Assembly: GCF_003339775.1 (NCBI RefSeq)
Contig: NZ_CP031088.1
Location: forward strand, 1,674,001-1,738,000
Source: Spiroplasma phoeniceum P40
Lineage (GTDB): Bacteria > Bacillota_I > Bacilli_A > Mycoplasmatales > Mycoplasmataceae
Direction: 5' to 3'
DNA: 64,000 nucleotides
Part shown: positions 39,405-52,055 of the stretch, one piece after another
Numbering within the stretch: position 1 is the stretch's first letter
Layout of the letters: each line of letters begins with the position of its first letter
Notes under the pieces: model-generated
Database searches by the model: none
What the model saw: the letters and a program-made list of their open reading frames with translations, nothing else
Told to the model about the DNA's origin: nothing
Translations under genes and position numbers: made by a program

Positions 39405-40502
39405 TTATTTCTTTTTTGATTTACTATCAATTTGAATCTTTGCTTGATTTATAATTTTATCAGGATTTAAATAAGATTTTTTTATTTCTTTTGATAAAGA
39501 AACATCATACATTGATAAATCGTTAATAAACGGTTGTTCATCTATATCATGTGCATGACCTTCATAACCTTCGAATTTATATGTAAAGCGCCCATCTAAA
39601 TATACTTTAAAAATTGCCTCTTCTCCGGTTACTTTTTTTGCATAAACAATAACTAAACTATCTTCATTTTCTTTCGTAATACGAATATCATTACTTTCAA
39701 CAATAAAACCACGTTTTTGAATTGCTTGTAAAATTGATGTAATACCATGTTTCCGCGCTGATTCATCTAATTGTTTATTAATAATTTGATTTTGTAATGC
39801 TAAAGCTTTTGCGTTTAAAACAGTAGTATCAGCTGCTGGCATTTGGGCAAATTCTTCTAATGCTGGAGCTAATTCTGTATTAACAAATTTATCATCACTA
39901 ATTTGTTTTTTAAAACTACTAAGATATTGTTTTTTCAAAAAATCAGTTGAAGTATGATAATTTTTAACTTCTGTTTGAACAAGGTCAGAAATAGCCTCTG
40001 GGTTTAAATTACTGAAATGATTCTTATTTGTTTTAAAAAAATTCATAATAAAAGCTTTTGATTCATTATCATCAAACATTGCTATTAATTCATGTTCTAA
40101 TTGTTGATAATTTAAATTAACTCGGTTTTTTAAATTAGATAACCGTTGTTTTGTTTCATCTTCAATTACTTTTATTTTCAAAACTTCAATTTTTTGTTGA
40201 ATTTCTGCTAAACGAAGGGTTTTTTGTTCCAAGAAAAAATTAACTCTTTTTGCCAATTCTAATTCAACATGTTCAACTTTACTAAATTCTTTAACTAACG
40301 GGTTATCCTCTAAATCAGTTAAAATTTGATCTAACTCAACTAAATATTGTTCAATTTGTTGACAATTTAACCCACTAGCATCAATTTCTTGTAATTGTTG
40401 TAATAATAATTTTAAATTATCTTTAACAAAATTAATATTTAAATTTAATCGTTCAATCTTTTTTTGGTAATTATACATTACTTGTTCAACACTCATACTC
40501 AT
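39405..40502 (-). CDS. Coiled-coil protein of the helicase/AAA+ operon
   Basis: 365 residues: MSMSVEQVMYNYQKKIERLN and a long heptad region to about residue 140 (FLEQKTLRLAEIQQKIEVLK), a helical middle, and a compact alpha/beta C-terminal domain (IQKRGFIVESNDIRITKENE, LVIVYAKKVTGEEAIFKVYL, DGRFTYKFEGYEGHAHDID). No membrane segment. The start abuts the stop of the preceding gene. Likely an oligomerising adaptor for the AAA+ ATPase; unproven. Confidence 0.75.
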   Translation of the reverse strand: MSMSVEQVMYNYQKKIERLNLNINFVKDNLKLLLQQLQEIDASGLNCQQIEQYLVELDQILTDLEDNPLVKEFSKVEHVELELAKRVNFFLEQKTLRLAEIQQKIEVLKIKVIEDETKQRLSNLKNRVNLNYQQLEHELIAMFDDNESKAFIMNFFKTNKNHFSNLNPEAISDLVQTEVKNYHTSTDFLKKQYLSSFKKQISDDKFVNTELAPALEEFAQMPAADTTVLNAKALALQNQIINKQLDESARKHGITSILQAIQKRGFIVESNDIRITKENEDSLVIVYAKKVTGEEAIFKVYLDGRFTYKFEGYEGHAHDIDEQPFINDLSMYDVSLSKEIKKSYLNPDKIINQAKIQIDSKSKKK

Positions 40503-42878
40503 TTATATTAACACCTCTTCTAATTTAAGTTTTATTTTTTTAAAAGCATCTCGATTTTTATTATCATTGTGTTCATTTCTTGCTTTCTCACAATATAAAT
40601 ATAATTTTAATTCTTGATAAAGTTGCATAATTTGTTTGTATTTATTTTTATCAAACACATCTTTTAAAACAAATAATTTTTCATTAATATGTTGTACAAA
40701 TTGATGTTTTGTTTTTAAAAGTGGAGTAATTTTTTCTTCCATTAAATTCATTAAATATAATGCTGCCTTATCAAAAGAACATAAATTAAGATATTCCTGA
40801 AATTTGCTTTCAGAATTAAACATATTTTTAAATTTAATTGCCTTATATTTTATTTCTAATTGTGACAAAGAATAAAGTAATTGATTTATTAATTCATTAC
40901 CATTGTTAATATTCTTGCAACGCTCTTTAATAATCTCAACTTTATCTCATATTTCTTGTCAATGCCGTTGTAATCCACTTGTTTCTCGCTTTTTCATTTC
41001 TTTACAATACTTAATATATTCTTGAGCATAACTATATAAATTAATTAATAAAGTACTATTTTTTTTTAAAGTTGTAGTTGTTATTGCATCAAATAATTCA
41101 CGATGTAAATCATTATTATTGATTGCAAAAAGAAATTTATCCAAGATTGCAAAAAGATTTTGATTTCAAATTTTTTCAATAATTGATGAATCTGCAATAT
41201 TAGTTAATGCTAATAATTCGTTTAAAGAAACATCGTTTTTGTCATAAAGTTCTTGCAACATATTTAAAACTTCTTTATTTGATAATAAAGTATTATTAGT
41301 TAACACTTGATAAGCTTTAATAATATTTTTTTGCAATTTTGCTTGTTGTTTCATAAGGGCAATTAAAGTTTTATGCATTTTATTAAAATAATTTGGTTTT
41401 AAATTTAAATTACTTAAAATTTGTTCAGATTGATATAAAACATTAATTTTATTATTAAAATCATTTATGGTCATACTTTTCAATATATTATCAAAATTTT
41501 CTTCATTATTATTTAAAATATCAATTAAATAACAGTAAATAAAAACATTTTCAATTTGATTATTATGAATTATTTCATAAATATTTGCCTGTTGACGATT
41601 TATTAAATTTTTTAATTCCTCTAAAATTTTATTAAATAACATCTGACTATACTTCGGAAGAAATTTTTGTGCTGTTATAATATTACGGTTTAGCATAATA
41701 AGTTCTGTTGGTTGTAATATGTAAAGTTCAGTCTCATTTTTATCATTGATGAATAAAGTTAAAAAATTATCATTAATTGTTAAAATCGCACTAGTTAAAT
41801 AAAAAATTGGAATTGAACCAGTTAAATCATGCATTGTAGTTGTCTTCTCAGCATTAACAAAAATAATACAACTAATATTATTATCATAATAATATTTATT
41901 ATCTAAGACTGCTTTTGGTTTAACACTTGCTGCATTAATAATTATAATTCTCGGATTTATTAATGTAGAAGTAATATAACGCGGATCTTGCTGATAATCA
42001 CTTTCTAATATATTTGTTGCTACTTTTTGAAGATTTAAATTAAAATTATCCCTTAAAGTTTTAGCCATTTCGGTTAAAAAATAATCAACAATTTTTGTTT
42101 TTAAATTAACATTATCTTCAATAATTTGTTGCAATTGGTGGTCATTAATAATTTGAATTTTAATATCTTTAAAAGTGGTTAGGGACAATATAACTTCTTT
42201 TTCTTCATAAGCCTCAATCAATAAATTGTTAATTTGATTAATACTATAGTAGATTTCTTGCCCCTTATTAGTGCGAATTGAAGTAAATGTGGTATCAGCA
42301 TTAAAAATATTATTTTTATTAATATTTAACTTGTACTTTTCTAACAAATGAAATAAATATTCGCCATTAATAATTGGTTCTTGTTCTGGAACAATAATTA
42401 AATCATTGCTATTTTTTTCTAATAAAGATAATTGTTCATTATTTATATATTTTTCGCCCGAAAAAATATTAAAATCAAAATTAATAACTGCCTCACGATT
42501 ACTATTTTTACTTAATAAATAGCCCTGTTCTAATGCCGTTAACGCTTCTTTTGAAATGTAAAAAATTCCAATTGGTCGATCAATTCAATCATGTTCAGCA
42601 GAACTATTTGCTAAATAATTTAATGATGTTTGCTTATTAATTTCAATAATATTTTCTTTTTCAATTAAGTCCTTTAGACATTCTGCATAAATTTTAAAAT
42701 TAAAAATTTGTAATTCATTCTGTAAAATATCAGCTAATGTTTTTTCTTTATTAGGGTAATTAGTAATAGCATTTAAAATTACATACTGAAAAAAAGCTAG
42801 TTTTTTTGGTGTTTGATAGCTAACTATTGTTTTTAATTTTTTCCAATTTTTATAAACTTTTACCATTCCTAATTTCAT
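40503..42878 (-). CDS. 791-aa protein of unknown function in the helicase operon
   Basis: Intact. The N-terminal 110 residues (QTPKKLAFFQYVILNAITNY, ILQNELQIFNFKIYAECLKD, ENIIEINKQTSLNYL) have a winged-helix-like helical pattern. A beta-rich middle (DLIIVPEQEPIINGEYLFHL, IIIINAASVKPKAVLDNKYY) and a helical C-terminal half (LLINLYSYAQEYIKYCKEM, ELKLYLYCEKARNEHND) follow. GAGGT lies 10 bp from the ATG and 20 bp after the helicase stop. I recognise no catalytic motif. It may be the specificity or structural subunit of the complex. Confidence 0.75.
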
Positions 42879-42898
42879 GTTTTTACCTCGAATTCTTA

Positions 42899-45800
42899 TT
42901 ATAATAAATCTTTTGCACTTCAAACAAGACCATAACTATCAATAATTCGTAAAATTTCATAATATGCTTTAATTGTTTTTGTAATATTTGGATTAGCAAT
43001 TGTTGGAATTTCAACATCAATATTAGTAAAAAAACTAACTGCTCCAATAATAATTAACATATTTTTTGCTCTTGAAAATGCAACATTTAACCGTTCGTAT
43101 TTCTTAATAAATTCTTTATTAGAATTTAATTGCTTACGAGGATTGCGAACTGTATTAACAATAACAATTTCGGTTTCTCGTCCTTGATAATCATCAACTG
43201 TTGAAACTTCTACTTTAATATTTTTAAATTTTAAACTTTTAATAGCTCTTCGTAATTTTTTAACATGTAGACTATAAAAACTAATAACTGCAACTTTAGG
43301 TTGTTTTTTTAATTTAACTTTTAAATTATTATATCCTGCTTCAATTAATTCTAATGTTTTTATTGTTAAATCAACTTCTAATCAATTAAAAAGACTCGTA
43401 CTACCACTTTCACCTTGTTCATAAACAAAATTCATATTAGTTTTATCTTTTGATGAATCAATTCAATAAATTGCTTTATTACTATCAAAAATTTTTATAC
43501 CATCTTTATTTTCAACAGTAATATAATGTTGTTTTTCATTATTTTGATTAGTTTTATCACCTAACTGCAACTGATTTTCATAAAAAACATTTACAATTCG
43601 CATAATATCTTCATGACTACGATATTGATTAATTAGAATTTCTTTTACTGAATCATCACATTTTGAGATAATTTTTTTAAATAATGAATTAGTTACTAAT
43701 TCTAAAAAATCATTATAACTATAATTTTGGTCATAAATTTCATTAATTAACGCAACATCTTCTTCTTGATATGGCATAAGTGGTGGCAATTGCCGATAAT
43801 CACCAACTAAAATAACAGTTTTACCATATACTAATGGCATAAAAATTTCCATTGGTGTTAACTTACTTACTTCATCAATAATAACAACATCAAAAGCAAA
43901 TTTTTTAATATCAATATCAGAAATATTATAATCCCGTAAAACTTTATTTTTACTTTGTGCATATGATTGGTTTGAAGTCGCAGTCATTGCAACAACATTG
44001 ACACTTTCTTGTAAAAATTGATTAGCATAATTAATTGTATCTCGTTCCATCGCCGCTGTGAAATGATTATTTTCAATATTCTCTTGTGTTAAAAAATCTG
44101 ATATCTGATAATTTTTATTTAAAAAGGTAATCATATTATTTACAAAATTAAACTTTGTTGCTTTTTCTTGTAGAACAAAATTAAGGTCCTGTTCAATTTT
44201 ATTAATTTCTTTATCAATTTCATTAATTGTTCCACTAATATCTTTTACTACTAAATTTAAATTAAAAATTGTATTAATACTATTAACAATGTTTTCAACT
44301 TCAACTTTTAGAACATTAATTTTATGATTTAATGTTCCAATTTCAATTTCTAAACAAGAAATTTCTTGCTCATATTTATCTTCATTAATTTCACTAATTT
44401 TGTTTTGATTAATAACACTTTGTTCTTCATATTGATGTAATAATTGTTCAAGGTCATTTTTAAATGCTTCTTGTTCCTTTTGAAACACAATATTTTCTTG
44501 TTTTAATGTAACTTGATTCTTTAATTCTAAAATTTCATTTTGAACAGCAGTTAATTGTTCCATTCAATCATCATCACGTAAGTCTTGACTAACTTGTTTT
44601 AATGTTGCTAATTCTATCTCCTTATCCCTTAACAACCTATTATCAGTAGTAATTGTTAATAGTTTTTTGTATGTTTCTGTTAATGAATATGAATCATCAA
44701 TTTGAAATCCATTTTTTTTTTGCAACAACTCCCCAAAATGTTTATTAAATAATCGGACAAGATCCGGAGTTGAAGTAACTATTCCAGCTCAATTAATATT
44801 AACTAAGAAATCTAATAGATTACGAATATTATTAATATCAATTGTTAATTTTCGATTATAATCTAAATATTGCAATTTTTGATTAATGATTGTTTCTCGC
44901 TCAGTAACTAATGTATTTAACTTTTGAGTATAATGATTGTAATCATTAATTTCTTTTTCTAACATTTTAGCATTTGCTTTTAATTTTTGTAGTTCATATT
45001 TTTGATTTTCATAATCACTTCCAATTCCATCTCATTTTGTTAAATATTGTCGTGATAAATGAGCATAAATAAAACGATAATTATTAAAAATTAATTTATC
45101 TGGATTAAAATCATTAAAACGATTTTTTTTACGAACTTCATCACTTGTTAAGCGTAAAGGAATCAATAAAGGTGTTTTAAATAATCTTGTTAAAACATTG
45201 TCAATTGCAGTATGATTTTGTGAAGAAATTAAAACTTTCTTTCCTAATTTAGCATATTGATAAACTAATTCAGCAATAAATTCAGTTTTCCCTGTCCCTG
45301 GTGGACCTTGCAGTAAAAAAATATCTTGTGAGTTTAAGGCTTTTGTTATTGCTTTCTGCTGATTTCCATTTAAATTATTTGAAGCAAAAATTAATTGTTC
45401 TTCCATAATTAAGTTAGATTGTGTCTTTAATTTAATATCTTCAATATTAAATATATAATTAATTAAATAAGGATTTGCAACATCATTTTTGCTAATTTTA
45501 TCTAAAATAACATTACTACGTCGAAGTAAAGTTGAGTCCCCTTTTCCAATATAAGTTAAATAACCATAAGAAGGTATCATTTTATTTAATTCATTAAATG
45601 ATATTTCATCCTCATTTTTTATTTCATAAAAGCAATTAACAATTTGATACTGCTCTAATTGATTAATAGTTACTTTAATTGTTTCATGGTCAATATCACT
45701 TTCTTGCATAATATTATTTTCAAGCATATATATTTTGATTAATTCTTTTTTAAAATCATAGATATCTTTTTGCTGCATTTTTGTTTCAGAAATATTAATC

Positions 45801-46771
45801 CCTAAATCATAAATATCTGCTCCATCTTGAACATAACTTTCACTAAAATTAAAAGAAAATAGTGTTAATGGAGCATCTTTTTGATATGTACGATTAATTT
45901 GTAAATTAGCAAGACTTAAATTGTTTAATTTCTTTAATATTGAATATTTATCTAAATTATCCAACAATAGTTCTAATTCTACAATAATTATTTCTTCAAA
46001 TAAATGACTAATTGTTAAATTTTTATTAGTAAAAAATTTTTTATCAACATATCAAAAATTATGTGATAAAAATCTTACATCATGAAATTTTTCACCAATT
46101 GGAACTGTTTTTGGAATTTTAATATATTCTGTTAATTTCCTGTTTAAATATAAACAAGAATTATGACGCTTATATTCTAAGTTTTGTTCTTGAAAGCGTA
46201 AATATTGTAACCATCGTTCTTTTTCTTTAGCAAAAGATGAAGTCAAAAATTTCATATTTGCCATAACATTTGAATCAAAAATAGTTCGTAATTTTGCTTC
46301 ATCAATCCGAAAATTATCAGCAATTTCAAGCACTACTCCAGTAGCTAACGTTTCAAATTCTTGTTTTCTCTTTTCCATTGCTGTTAAAAAAATATTTTTA
46401 ACATTAACAATGCCAATTTCCGGATCAATATCGCCTAAGATTGTTAATGATAAGTTTGAATCGAACATTTGATCTAGCAAAGTAATTGATTTAAAACGAA
46501 TTAAAATATCATAAAGCTTCTTTTCTGATCCTTTTTTATCTTTTTTAATTTTTGCCTGATCATTAATTAAACAAACAAAAAAATCAGCAATACAAATATT
46601 ATGCTTTAAAAAAGTATCTAGGCCTTGAACTGTTGTAATATTTTTTAACCGAAGGTTTTTAACATCATCATCAGTAAATTTACTTTTTGGATTTGTTAAA
46701 AAATACAAATTTAACAATAAATTCTTATTATTATATTTATCACCCTGAATTGTAAATTCTATCAATGTCAT
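42899..46771 (-). CDS. Large SF1 helicase, UPF1/Dna2-like
   Basis: 1290 residues. Motif [15 protein letters not shown] (about residue 500), Ia [12 protein letters not shown], motif [60 protein letters not shown] and [17 protein letters not shown] are all intact. A 300-residue coiled coil ([20 protein letters not shown]) is inserted between Ia and II. The 490-residue N-terminal region has no motif I recognise. RNA or DNA unwinding is expected. First gene of the operon, promoter at 46798-46825, GAGGGTG site. Confidence 0.88.
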
Positions 46772-46797
46772 TTGTTCACCCTCTTATCTACATAATA

Positions 46798-46825
46798 ATT
46801 ATACTAAACTTATATTAGATAACAA
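46798..46825 (-). promoter_or_regulatory. Helicase operon promoter
   Basis: TTGTTA, 16 bp, TATAAT on the minus strand, 27 bp before the helicase ATG. Confidence 0.6.
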
Positions 46826-46828
46826 ATT

Positions 46829-46863
46829 AAAAAAGTACATTGCAAAGCAAAATGTACTTTTTT
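46829..46863 (-). terminator. rplM-rpsI terminator
   Basis: AAAAAAGTACATT, 9-nt loop, AATGTACTTTTTT, a 13-bp stem a few bases after the rpsI stop. Confidence 0.9.
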
Positions 46864-46868
46864 GAAAT

Positions 46869-47270
46869 CTATCTTTTTGAATATTGCGGTGCTCTTCTAG
46901 CCCCATGTAACCCATATTTTTTTCGTTCTTTAATACGAGCATCACGAGTTAGCATGCCAGCATGTCTCAATAAAGTTTTATAATCTTGTGACGCTTCAAC
47001 TAGGGCTCTTGCAATTCCTAATCTTGTTGCGCCAGCTTGTCCGGTAAAACCACCACCAGATACTTTAACACAAATATCAAATTCTGATTTTGAACCAGTA
47101 ATCTCTAAAGGTTGTTCCAAATCTTGCACTAATGTTGCATATGGGAAAAACTCTAATGCTGGTTTCCCATTCACAACAACATTCCCTTTACCAGGAGTCA
47201 ATACAACTTGGGCAATAGAAGATTTTCTTCTTCCTGTACCACGATATATAACTTCTTGTTTTTTTGCCAT
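46869..47270 (-). CDS. rpsI: Ribosomal protein S9
   Basis: 133 residues. [20 protein letters not shown] at the N-terminus, [20 protein letters not shown] in the middle and the tRNA-contacting tail RRAPQYSKR at the end. Component of the 30S head. It lies 11 bp after rplM in the usual L13-S9 order with a GGAG site between. Confidence 0.98.
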   Translation of the reverse strand: MAKKQEVIYRGTGRRKSSIAQVVLTPGKGNVVVNGKPALEFFPYATLVQDLEQPLEITGSKSEFDICVKVSGGGFTGQAGATRLGIARALVEASQDYKTLLRHAGMLTRDARIKERKKYGLHGARRAPQYSKR

Positions 47271-47281
47271 ATTTTCTCCTT

Positions 47282-47722
47282 TTATTTATTAGTTAATTCT
47301 AATTTAATTGGTTGTTGTGCTTCATGTGGATGTTCATTACCAGCATAAACAAATAAATTACGGAATAATTTACTTCCTAATTTATTTTTTGGTAACATTC
47401 CTTTAATTGCGTGTTCAACAGGAAAAATTGGTTTTTTTACTAACATATCCTTTGCTGTTGTTCGTTTTAATCCCCCGGGATGTTGTGAATGATGATAATA
47501 CATTTTACCCTTTAATTTATTTCCTGATAAATTAATTTTATCAGCATTAAGAATAATAACATTATCACCACAATCAACATGTGGAGTATAAGATGGTTTA
47601 TTTTTTCCTCTTAAGATCATTGCAACTTTACTTGCTAAACGTCCTAAAACTAGACCTTGAGCATCAATCACATATCATTTTTTTTCAACTTTAGTTGAAT
47701 TTAAGATAGTTGTTTGTTTCAT
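47282..47722 (-). CDS. rplM: Ribosomal protein L13
   Basis: 146 residues from [20 protein letters not shown], the first Trp being TGA. Conserved [37 protein letters not shown] and [20 protein letters not shown] are present. Early assembly protein of the 50S subunit. GAGGAGG precedes the ATG. A 60-nt leader separates it from its promoter. Confidence 0.98.
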
Positions 47723-47776
47723 GTCACTGCCTCCTCACATCATTCCGTACCAGGGTCTAATGTATAAAGCAATAAT

Positions 47777-47805
47777 ATTATAACTAAAAATAATAGGATA
47801 ATCAA
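47777..47805 (-). promoter_or_regulatory. rplM-rpsI promoter
   Basis: TTGATT, 17 bp, TATAAT on the minus strand, just downstream of the glyA end. Confidence 0.75.
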
Positions 47806-47833
47806 TATTTTAACTTGTTATTTCTAAATTTAA

Positions 47834-49075
47834 TTACTCTTGTAATTTTCAAGTTAAGTAAATTGGAAAATCACTTAATAAGTTTTTTACTTCTTCTTGA
47901 TATTTAACAATATTATTTTCAGTTGGTTCTTTTAAAACATTATAAATTATTTCTCCAATTTGTTTAAATTCTTTGCTCCCAAAACCACGTGTTGTCATAG
48001 CTGCTGTTCCTAACCGAATCCCACTAGTAACCATCGATGATTCTTTATCAAATGGAATCATATTTTTGTTGCAAATAATACCAATTTTTTGTAGAATTTC
48101 TTCCGCCATTTGCCCCGAAATTCCTAAACTACTTTTAACATCAACCATTAATAAGTGGTTGTCTGTTCCATCAGCTACTAAACGCAGATTATTTGATTTT
48201 AATGTTTCTGCTAGGACTTTTGCATTATTAATAATTTCTGCTTGATATGTTTTAAAATCTGGTTGCAATGCCTCTAAAAAACATTGTGCCTTTGCGGCAA
48301 TAACATGTTCTAATGGTCCACCTTGATTACCTGGGAAAACAGCACTATTAATTTTTTTTGCTCATTTTTGCTTTGATAAAATTAAACCCCCACGAGGTCC
48401 ACGCAATGTTTTATGTGTTGTCGAAGTAACAACATCAGCATATGGAATTGGGGATTGATGTAAACCAGCGGCAATTAATCCTGCAATATGAGCCATATCT
48501 ACTATTAATAAGGCTCCAACTTTATCAGCAATTGCACGGAACTTTTTAAAATCAATCTCACGTGAATAGGCACTGGCTCCAGCAACAATTAATTTTGGTT
48601 TTACTTCAATTGCAATTTTTTCAATTGCATTATAATCTAACATTTCGGTTGTATTATCAACTTGATAACTACGAAAATCATATAATCGACCAGAAAAATT
48701 AACATTATGACCATGGGTTAAGTGACCACCTGCTGCTAAATCCATTGCTAAAATAGTATCACGTGGTTGTAGCAAAGCATAATAAGCAGCAGCATTTGCT
48801 TGACTACCTGAATGTGGTTGAACATTAGCATGTTCAGCTTGAAATAACTCCTTAACCTTATCAATTGCTAATTGTTCAACTTGATCAACATATTCACATC
48901 CTCCATAATATCGGTGAAATGGATATCCTTCAGCATACTTATTAGTTAAAATTGAGCCTGTAATAGCTAAAATTGCCTCACTAACATAATTTTCTGACGC
49001 AATCAATTCAACATGATTTTGTTGACGTTTTAATTCCAAATCAATCAATTTTTTAATTTGTGAATTCACTTTCAT
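47834..49075 (-). CDS. glyA: Serine hydroxymethyltransferase
   Basis: 413 residues. [65 protein letters not shown] and the PLP-Lys motif [16 protein letters not shown] are intact. It converts serine and THF to glycine and 5,10-methylene-THF. The start at 49075 follows GGAG by 10 bp; two in-frame ATGs lie 9 and 15 bp upstream. Last codons WKLQE extend past a TGA Trp. Confidence 0.97.
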
Positions 49076-49121
49076 TATTTTCATCTCCATTCTATAACTT
49101 CTAATATTATTATATATAGAT

Positions 49122-49157
49122 AAATAAAAATAACTTCAATAAAAGTTATTTTTATTT
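49122..49157 (-). terminator. Terminator of the folate transporter gene
   Basis: AAATAAAAATAACTT, 6-nt loop, AAGTTATTTTTATTT (15 bp) immediately after the stop. It separates this gene from glyA. Confidence 0.8.
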
Positions 49158-50113
49158 TAATATTGTAAATTTGCATTAGTATCTTTATGAATTAATGGGG
49201 AAACAGCCCGATATGTAATATAAATAATTGCCGAATTAAATAATACTTTCATTGGTGCCATTGCTAATCGCGTAATCATAGTTACCCCATAACCATCCGT
49301 TCCACCATTTTTATTCTGTGACACCGTTAAAAAGGCGATATCCCCCCAGGCGGATATCAAGGTGGTGACTCAATATTCATTAACAACAGCAAGCATAATA
49401 ATAGCAACTAAATCTCAATAACGTTTTTTTGTTTTATCAAAATGACGATAAACAAACATAATAATTCATATAATGATAATAGTTCCCCCTGTTCCAAAAC
49501 CAATAATATAACTTAAAACAATTTTGCTAACTTCCAATCCAGCAAATAATGTAATGGTTTCAAATGGTGAATATCATGTCATTACTCCAGCAAAAGTTCC
49601 AAAAATTAAAATAAAAATATTTGTTAACATAAATAAAACTCATTTATGCTTACCAACGGCACGATTAATTGAAGATACACAACCTGATAAAAATCCATAT
49701 GAAGCAATTACAATAATATAAGCAACATGGAAATAAGAAGGAACAAATAACATAACAATTAAATCAGTAACAACACCCGATAAAAGTCCAACAATTGGTC
49801 CAAAAATAAATCCACTAATTTTAACCATTAAACCTTCAAAAGCAATCCGCACAGGAGGAAAAACCGTAATTGGTAATGTTATTGAAATAATAATAGTAAC
49901 TGTTGCTGAAACTGCTGATAACATTGTAATATACGCAATATTTTTCGTTGTAAAACGAATACCATGATAACGTTTAGGATTAATTAAATAATATAAACCA
50001 TTATAAATACAATAAATAATAAAAAGAGCACCAATAACACCACTAGCAATATATGCCATTTTATTACTATATAAGATTTTTGATATATCACTAAATGATG
50101 TTAGTAGACCCAT
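49157..50113 (-). CDS. folT: ECF transporter S component, folate type
   Basis: 318 residues with six or more helices. GIRFTTKNIAYITMLSAVSA, PPVRIAFEGLMVKISGFIFG and PIVGLLSGVVTDLIVMLFV match the S-component core of the folate group, including the Arg/Glu of the substrate helix. The N-terminal extra helix (YIASGVIGALFIIYCIYNGL) and a C-terminal extension are typical of Mollicutes. It needs the shared EcfAAT module, not in this window. Position upstream of glyA fits folate, but substrate is inferred. Confidence 0.8.
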
Positions 50114-50186
50114 AATATCCCCACAATCTATATTAATAAAATAAATTCTCTTGTCCTGTCAATATTTTACATATATCAATTATACA

Positions 50187-50849
50187 TTACATTTTTCAAT
50201 CAATTATGTTTTTTTTATTTTTTAAAAGTAAATCGTTAATTTTTACAAAAAATTGTTGATCCTTAAATAAATTGTAACTAAAAGGTGATGGGTGTGCCCC
50301 CTTAATAATATTAATTTTATTCAAAATATATTTACCATACTGTTTTGCATAATTGCCTCATAAAACATATACAATATCATTACGAATCTCATTTAAATAA
50401 ATAATCAAATTTTGACTAAAATTAGTTCAACCAATATCCTTATGACTTAAAGGCGTTTTGGCAACAACACTTCCAATTGTATTATATAGAAAAACACCTT
50501 TTTTAGCTCAATGGTCTAAATTACCACTAGCATAATGATCAACACCTAAGTCTTTTTTTAATTCATGAAAAATATTGACTAAACTTGGCGGAGTTTTAAT
50601 ACCATCATTAACACTAAAAGCTAAACCATTTGCTTGGCCTGGACCATGATATGGATCTTGTCCAATAATAACAACTTTAATATCATTAGGCTCAATTAAT
50701 GTAAACAAACGAAAAATATCTGTTTTTGCAGGGTAACAAAGTTTATTTTGATATTCACTATCAATGTTCTTTAACAATTGTTTAAAATAAGGTTTTTTAA
50801 TCTCATTATCAAAGAACTCTCCTCAACCAACTGCATATTTTATTCACAT
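50187..50849 (-). CDS. ung: Uracil-DNA glycosylase
   Basis: 220 residues. The water-activating loop VVIIGQDPYHGPGQANGLAF, FSVNDGIKTPPSLVNIFHEL, DHWAKKGVFLYNT and the DNA-binding HPSPFS near the C-terminus are all present. Removes uracil from DNA. Starts MWIKYAVGWGEFFDNEIKKP with TGA Trp at codon 2 behind AGAAAAGGG. A TATAAT lies about 20 bp upstream of the ATG. Confidence 0.96.
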
Positions 50850-50981
50850 TCCCTTTTCTCCTATTGCCTCTTATTATAGTAAATTATTAATTTTGGTTTT
50901 TTGTAAAATAATTATAACAAAAAAAGGGGGGGAAGATAATATAATGAAGATAAAATAAAGATAAAAAGGAAGGTGAAAAAC

Positions 50982-51435
50982 TTGCAAGAACTAAAATAAA
51001 CTAAATTAATTATTAATGAAATAAATATTAAAAAATCACGCTTCCTTTGTTTATTGCAAAAAGTTACTTCCGAACATGATGCACTTCAATTTATTAAAAC
51101 AAATCAACAGCCAAACGCTGCTCATAACTGTTACGCCTACATTATTTGGGAAAAATCAAAATATTATTCGAAAAAGTGATGATGGCGAACCAACTAATAC
51201 TTCTGGCAAACTAATGTTGTGTGTTTAGTTATTCGTTATTTTGGGGGAATTAAATTAGGAGCTGGCGGATTAATTCGCGCTTATGCTAATAGTGTTAAAA
51301 CAAACCTAAAAAAAAGCGGAATTAATTCCTTATTTTGAAACAAAAGATATTATTATTAAATTCCCAATTAATAAAATTAAATTAGTTGATAAATATTTAA
51401 CATATCATTATAATTATTTCCGAGCATATAAATAA
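50982..51435 (+). pseudogene. yigZ: YigZ / IMPACT-family protein, decayed
   Basis: A TTG start behind AAGGAAGG and then, across frames, INIKKSRFLCLLQKVTSEHD, AAHNCYAYIIWEKSK, SDDGEPTNTSGK and VIRYFGGIKLGAGGLIRAYA. These are the family's conserved blocks. A TAA near 50997, a shift near 51167 and further breaks inactivate it. The C-terminal ferredoxin-like domain is partly present. Its tail overlaps the end of trmB on the other strand by 22 bp. Confidence 0.8.
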
Positions 51436-52055
51436 TTAATATTTTTTCCAAACTTAACAAAGCGTCGTTCATATTCAGTTGGAACATTATTTTCCGCATA
51501 CTGACTCTGATATAAATTTGTTGTATAATCAACAATTTTTCAATTATTTTCTTTAAATGATTCTAATGAATAAGTAAATAATTGATCATTATCCGTTTTA
51601 AAATGAATTTCACCATTATCTTGTAAAATAATTTGATAAAAATCTAAATATATTTTATTTGTTAGCCGACGTTTTTCATGACGCACTTTTGGTCAAGGAT
51701 CAGAGAAATTTAAATATATTTTATTAATTTCTTTAGGTGCAAAAATTTCTAGTAAAAAAATAGCATCAAAAACAATTATTTTTAAATTAGATAAATTTTC
51801 AGCAATTATTTTTTTTAAAGCTAAAACTAAAACTGATGGATAACGTTCGATTGCTAAAAAATTTTGATTTGGATATTTTTTTGCTAATGATATAATAAAA
51901 TCCCCTTTCCCAGAACCAATTTCAATATTTAAGGGATTATTATTTTTAAAAATCATTTTTCCCCATTGCCCCTTATAATATTCTGGATTTTGAATTGCAA
52001 AGGTAAGATTCTCCATAATATATTCTGTTGCTCAAGGTTTATTTCTTAGTCTCAT
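51414..52055 (-). CDS. trmB: tRNA (guanine-N7-)-methyltransferase
   Basis: 213 residues. The SAM site [20 protein letters not shown], then [17 protein letters not shown], and the TrmB signature [18 protein letters not shown] with [15 protein letters not shown]. It makes m7G46 in tRNA. The ATG lies inside the end of the GGDEF/EAL-like gene (17-bp overlap), so translation may be coupled. Confidence 0.95.
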
